Shown here one piece after another: positions 52,985-56,099 of a DNA stretch of 56,099 bases (positions within the stretch are counted from its first letter, which is position 1; each line of letters starts with the position of its first letter). The stretch is taken from NCBI GenBank assembly GCA_964440915.1, contig CAYTTV010000021.1, positions 1-56,099 on the forward strand, read 5' to 3'. The stretch comes from CAMPJM01 sp964440915 (GTDB lineage Bacteria; Bacteroidota; Bacteroidia; Cytophagales; Cyclobacteriaceae). The position numbers were made by a program, and so were the translations under genes. Below the pieces are notes generated by a model. The model worked only from the letters and a program-made list of their open reading frames with translations. It made no database searches and was not told the origin of the DNA.

Positions 52985-55882
52985 TCACCGGTGGCAAATC
53001 CCAGCATAAGGACAATAGTCGCAAATTCGTAAATTATCCGTCTGGTCAAAAGGCACTTTAGGATCGAAGACCTCTTCCAGCAGTTTTCTCATTTCTACTT
53101 TCACTTCTGGCAATAAACCCCTGGCATCTACCAGAGGCGTAGTATTCCGTTTTATTACCTCATCTCTTTGCATCAAATGCACATCAAAACCGGCCGAAAA
53201 AAGCTCCCGTACATTGTAAAGCCCAGGGGTTACGACATGGTCATGATCAGCTTCATTTTCTGCATATAGCAAGCTGTACATCAGCGTTTGCATTGCCGCC
53301 TTATTTCGTTTATTGTTGCTGCGATCAAACAAAGAGGGCACGTTACCAAAGCGTTTGTCATCCTTTCCTGTCTTATAATCAAGCACCCTTACCACACCAT
53401 TTTTCAGGTCCACCCTATCAATTATTCCTTTTATCCAGACCTGCTTTTCACCCTGTTCAGTACTTATCGGCACCGCCAAAGTGTAGGCGTCCTTGCTGCC
53501 CTCTATCCTCAATATCTCAAAAGGGGCATACGCCTGATCATTTTTCAAGATCCGTTTCCCCATCTTCAAAATTATGTCCCTTACAATCAAGTTTCTCCCT
53601 TCAAAATGCACTTCTTCGGGCGTTTGCCAATGATAATGTTCCATGAAAGCCTCTTCAAGAGAAGCGTACAGCAGTGTGCTATTGCTTAGATCTTGCGGCT
53701 CGATAAGCTTACTTTCTTTTTGGTTGCAAAGGCTCGTATAAAATTTCTCCATCATGGTATGAAAGAGGTTGCCAAAGGTTGGTGCATCAATTTCTTCTTG
53801 CATGCTATCCGGCTCATACATCCTCACTACATATCGAAAATAAAACTTAAGCCTACAGTCCAAATAGGTATTAAAAGCCGAAGGAGTGAGCATCCGCTTT
53901 CGGTGCTGCTCTGAAGTTTCATCACAATAGTTGTCCAGTAAACTTAGTACACGCTCATCTTTTGCAATGGTGATCGGTTTCGGTGCCGGTACTTTTATCG
54001 GGTTAGACAATACATGTTCTTGGACTTGTATAGGAGCCTCATATTGCAATTGGTACAAAAATCGGCTCATCTCGCCACCTGTTTTTATGCCACTTTCTGT
54101 ATTATAGAAAAGCACTACCTTTTTCGCCCTTTGAAGCAATCGGTAAAAGCTGTAGGCATAAATGGCATCTTGATGCTCATAAGTAGGCAAGCCATAGCCT
54201 TTCCGCAGATTAAATGGAATAAAGCTACTCTGATTGATGCCTGGAGGAAAATTCCCTTCATTCATTGAGAGAATGTACACATTGTCAAAGTCCAGGTTTC
54301 GGGTTTCCAAAACACCCATTACTTGAAGGCCATTTAACGGCTCCCCAGAGAATGGAAGCTTCAATCCATATACAATCTGCCTAAATAGTTTCAGAAATGT
54401 AGGCATTGTCAAGACCACCTGCCGCTCTGTGGCGATCTCCTTCAGCCGTTTCAAATGCGTATAAAAATGATATACATATTCTCGTTCCACCATCACCACC
54501 CTGTCCGATTCTTCTTCGGTTTTTATCTCAAGGTGTATCCAACCCAATATTTCCAGCAGATAGTCAAAGACCGCTTCAACATCCTTCGTCTGTTGAAATA
54601 CCTTTCCAAACAGCCCCTCGCTGGGCAAGTCCTCCAGCGCCAACCGCATCGTATTCGTACTTTCAATATTTTTTATGATGGCATTGGATTGCTCAGGATG
54701 GAAATTGAGGAAGTAAGGATGCTTCAGCAAGCCCACCACATGGGCATGATATAAGGTCACCTTTCCTGACTTGCTCTCTTGAATATGTTGCTGAAGATTG
54801 AGCACATGTTCCAAAAATCCATTCAGCGCAGTGTCTCTCAGCGGATACCCCATCGTGATGTTGATATCCTGAAATGCTTCTGGCAAAGAATGCAGCACCG
54901 GAAACAATATTTGCTCATCAGGCAGCACGATCGCTGTACGCTCTGGATTATTCTTATCAACACTATCTAGCAACTCTCCCAACAGCTTGGTCTGCCCTAC
55001 CGTCAATGGTACGCCCACCATTTCTACCTGCTTATCTCCTCTCCCGAAGTTATCCGGAATATTTTCAGGAAATGTCGCTCCAAGGTTTTTATGTTTTGCA
55101 TACCGCCGCAAAAAATAACCCGCCTCTTGGTTTTCGTCATTAAAATAATACTGATCTATATCCCAGTACATCGCTGCGCCCGCTTTCTGCAACATCGAGG
55201 CAATGATCACTTCCTCCGCTTTTGTAAGGGCATTAAACCCTGCAAAAATCACTTGCCTGCCTTCATACACAAACTCATCCTTTACTATCCCCTCTGCCAC
55301 TTCTCTAAAAATCATCCCATCATATCCAATCCCTTCCTCTCTCAACTGAGCCTTGAACTGCACATATACCCTTTCCAGAATATTCCAAATCTTCAAAAAA
55401 TCCTCCTGATGGCTAGAAGGCTTTTCACTAAAGCTATTCCAAAATCTTTTGATTGTCTCGATCTGCTCTGCGGTCAGGTATTGAAACTGCTGCTCAATAT
55501 CCTTTTGGTTTTTCAGGTCTACAAAAAGATCCGCTGCCCTGACCATGTACTTATCTATATCATCGAAATCTCCAAGTAGCATCTCCCCCCAATAGTAAAA
55601 TTGGTCGAACGTCTCCTGCTTGGGGCTAGCCTTCGCGTAGGCGTCATAAAGGATAAACAATAGCGTGAGCTGGTCTGCACCCTGTAGCGCCGACATAGAC
55701 TTCACAAAATCATCTATACTCATAATTTGCGGTGCCCAAACCGGCCTTTCTATATGTTGAGCAAGGTACTTTCTGAAGAAAAGCCCCGCTCTTCTATTTG
55801 GAAAAACCAACGTGACTTCCTGCAAATTATCCTTATACTGCTGATATAATTCCTCCGATAGTTCGGCTAAAAAAGGTTTCAT
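52985..55882 (-). CDS. AddB-like PD-(D/E)XK nuclease with iron-sulfur cluster motif
   Basis: 965 residues from the ATG at 55882. The N-terminal part is a degenerate superfamily I helicase-like region (LVFPNRRAGLFFRKYL, MSIDDFVKSM, IYILSMNEGNFPPG-like block NVYILSMNEGNFPPGINQ). The C-terminal nuclease domain (about 690-965) has VRVLDYKTGK, the catalytic Asp-x-Lys motif, and four cysteines that would hold a 4Fe-4S cluster: one in TYLDCRLKFYFRY and three in ICDYCPYAGIC. This is the AddB architecture, whose AddAB complex processes double-strand ends for RecA. The AddA helicase partner is not in the window and may lie beyond 56099. Confidence 0.9.
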   Translation of the reverse strand: MKPFLAELSEELYQQYKDNLQEVTLVFPNRRAGLFFRKYLAQHIERPVWAPQIMSIDDFVKSMSALQGADQLTLLFILYDAYAKASPKQETFDQFYYWGEMLLGDFDDIDKYMVRAADLFVDLKNQKDIEQQFQYLTAEQIETIKRFWNSFSEKPSSHQEDFLKIWNILERVYVQFKAQLREEGIGYDGMIFREVAEGIVKDEFVYEGRQVIFAGFNALTKAEEVIIASMLQKAGAAMYWDIDQYYFNDENQEAGYFLRRYAKHKNLGATFPENIPDNFGRGDKQVEMVGVPLTVGQTKLLGELLDSVDKNNPERTAIVLPDEQILFPVLHSLPEAFQDINITMGYPLRDTALNGFLEHVLNLQQHIQESKSGKVTLYHAHVVGLLKHPYFLNFHPEQSNAIIKNIESTNTMRLALEDLPSEGLFGKVFQQTKDVEAVFDYLLEILGWIHLEIKTEEESDRVVMVEREYVYHFYTHLKRLKEIATERQVVLTMPTFLKLFRQIVYGLKLPFSGEPLNGLQVMGVLETRNLDFDNVYILSMNEGNFPPGINQSSFIPFNLRKGYGLPTYEHQDAIYAYSFYRLLQRAKKVVLFYNTESGIKTGGEMSRFLYQLQYEAPIQVQEHVLSNPIKVPAPKPITIAKDERVLSLLDNYCDETSEQHRKRMLTPSAFNTYLDCRLKFYFRYVVRMYEPDSMQEEIDAPTFGNLFHTMMEKFYTSLCNQKESKLIEPQDLSNSTLLYASLEEAFMEHYHWQTPEEVHFEGRNLIVRDIILKMGKRILKNDQAYAPFEILRIEGSKDAYTLAVPISTEQGEKQVWIKGIIDRVDLKNGVVRVLDYKTGKDDKRFGNVPSLFDRSNNKRNKAAMQTLMYSLLYAENEADHDHVVTPGLYNVRELFSAGFDVHLMQRDEVIKRNTTPLVDARGLLPEVKVEMRKLLEEVFDPKVPFDQTDNLRICDYCPYAGICHR

Positions 55883-55914
55883 CAAAACACTCGATTAAAT
55901 GCTATATTTTTATT

Positions 55915-56040
55915 TATCAGGGCGGTGGCCAGGCTATCCGCTACAAGTCCGGCCACCCGCCAACCAGCCCGCTGCGGGCTTTCCGCTACTATCCTTACCG
56001 CTCCTACGTTTATACAAACTCTCTCAGAGTTCAGCAATTA
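55915..56040. repeat. GC-rich element with two tandem palindromes
   Basis: It is much richer in G+C than its surroundings. GGTGGCC (55924-55930) pairs with GGCCACC (55951-55957), and directly after it AGCCCGC (55966-55972) pairs with GCGGGCT (55974-55980). The minus strand is open through the element (ESPQRAGWRVAGLVADS) but has no plausible start. It lies upstream of the AddB-like gene. The wording TTTCCGCTACTATCC is like dispersed intergenic repeats I recall from Bacteroidota genomes; copy number here cannot be judged. Confidence 0.55.
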
Positions 56041-56099
56041 AAGCTTAGCAATTTTACTTTGCAAGCTACCATGATTCGTAATCAGCACATTACCCGTGC

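Overview
The window reads as a chromosomal piece of a Bacteroidota bacterium, most likely an environmental member of the Cytophagales or a relative. The evidence is: SusC/SusD outer-membrane pairs, many SPII lipoproteins, a type IX secretion (T9SS) C-terminal sorting domain, a lipoprotein TamA (TamL type), Bat (Bacteroides aerotolerance) genes, and promoters of the Bacteroidota class (TTG/TTTG, about 17-23 bp, TAnnTTTG). Shine-Dalgarno sequences are mostly absent and TTG starts are common. I cannot name the species.

Region 1 (1-14883, minus strand) is a xylan utilisation locus. In transcription order it holds a SusC-like, SusD-like, second SusC-like and second SusD-like protein, a SusE-position lipoprotein, a GH10 xylanase whose catalytic domain is split by two inserted binding modules, and a GH5 enzyme cut by the window edge. 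This is the XusA-B-C-D-E/Xyn10C core order known from Prevotella and Bacteroides. Upstream of the first gene I find a consensus promoter, a hairpin at the predicted transcript 5' end, and an array of four ATGT(T/A)AC heptamers at exactly 21-bp intervals. The array looks like an activator site.

Region 2 (14884-15880) is a gene graveyard beside two tRNA genes. It has an imperfect 158-160 bp direct repeat carrying the C-terminal end of a lost minus-strand gene, other coding scraps, tRNA-Pro(TGG) with a terminator, and tRNA-Ser(GCT) with a good promoter.

Region 3 (16148-31925, mostly plus strand) is housekeeping and envelope: batB-batC, a thiolase, a MORN-type repeat protein, purC, a STAS protein, RNase Z, a TrmH-like methyltransferase divergent from TamL, hemF, a PAP2 phosphatase, riboflavin synthase, pcm, a hotdog thioesterase, an unrecognised 176-aa protein, an NlpC/P60 hydrolase and a lone response regulator.

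Region 4 (31951-42220) holds a minus operon (tgt, LptF/G permease, EamA transporter), a plus operon (GT2 glycosyltransferase, ECF-like sigma factor, rsmG with a 14-bp tandem repeat at its start), a GT39 transferase and a GH31 alpha-glucosidase.

Region 5 (42623-56099) has a PorE-like OmpA protein, an M49 peptidase lipoprotein, a small secreted beta-domain protein, dnaE, trxA, a T9SS cargo protein, a fragment of a REP-associated tyrosine transposase (RAYT), an AddB-like nuclease and a GC-rich palindromic element. The trxA tail and its terminator hairpin recur, degenerate, on the far side of the T9SS cargo gene.

No complete insertion sequence, CRISPR array, rRNA or phage gene was seen. The least explained parts are the operator array, the repeat-bearing graveyard, the trxA-tail duplication and the RAYT/palindrome neighbourhood.
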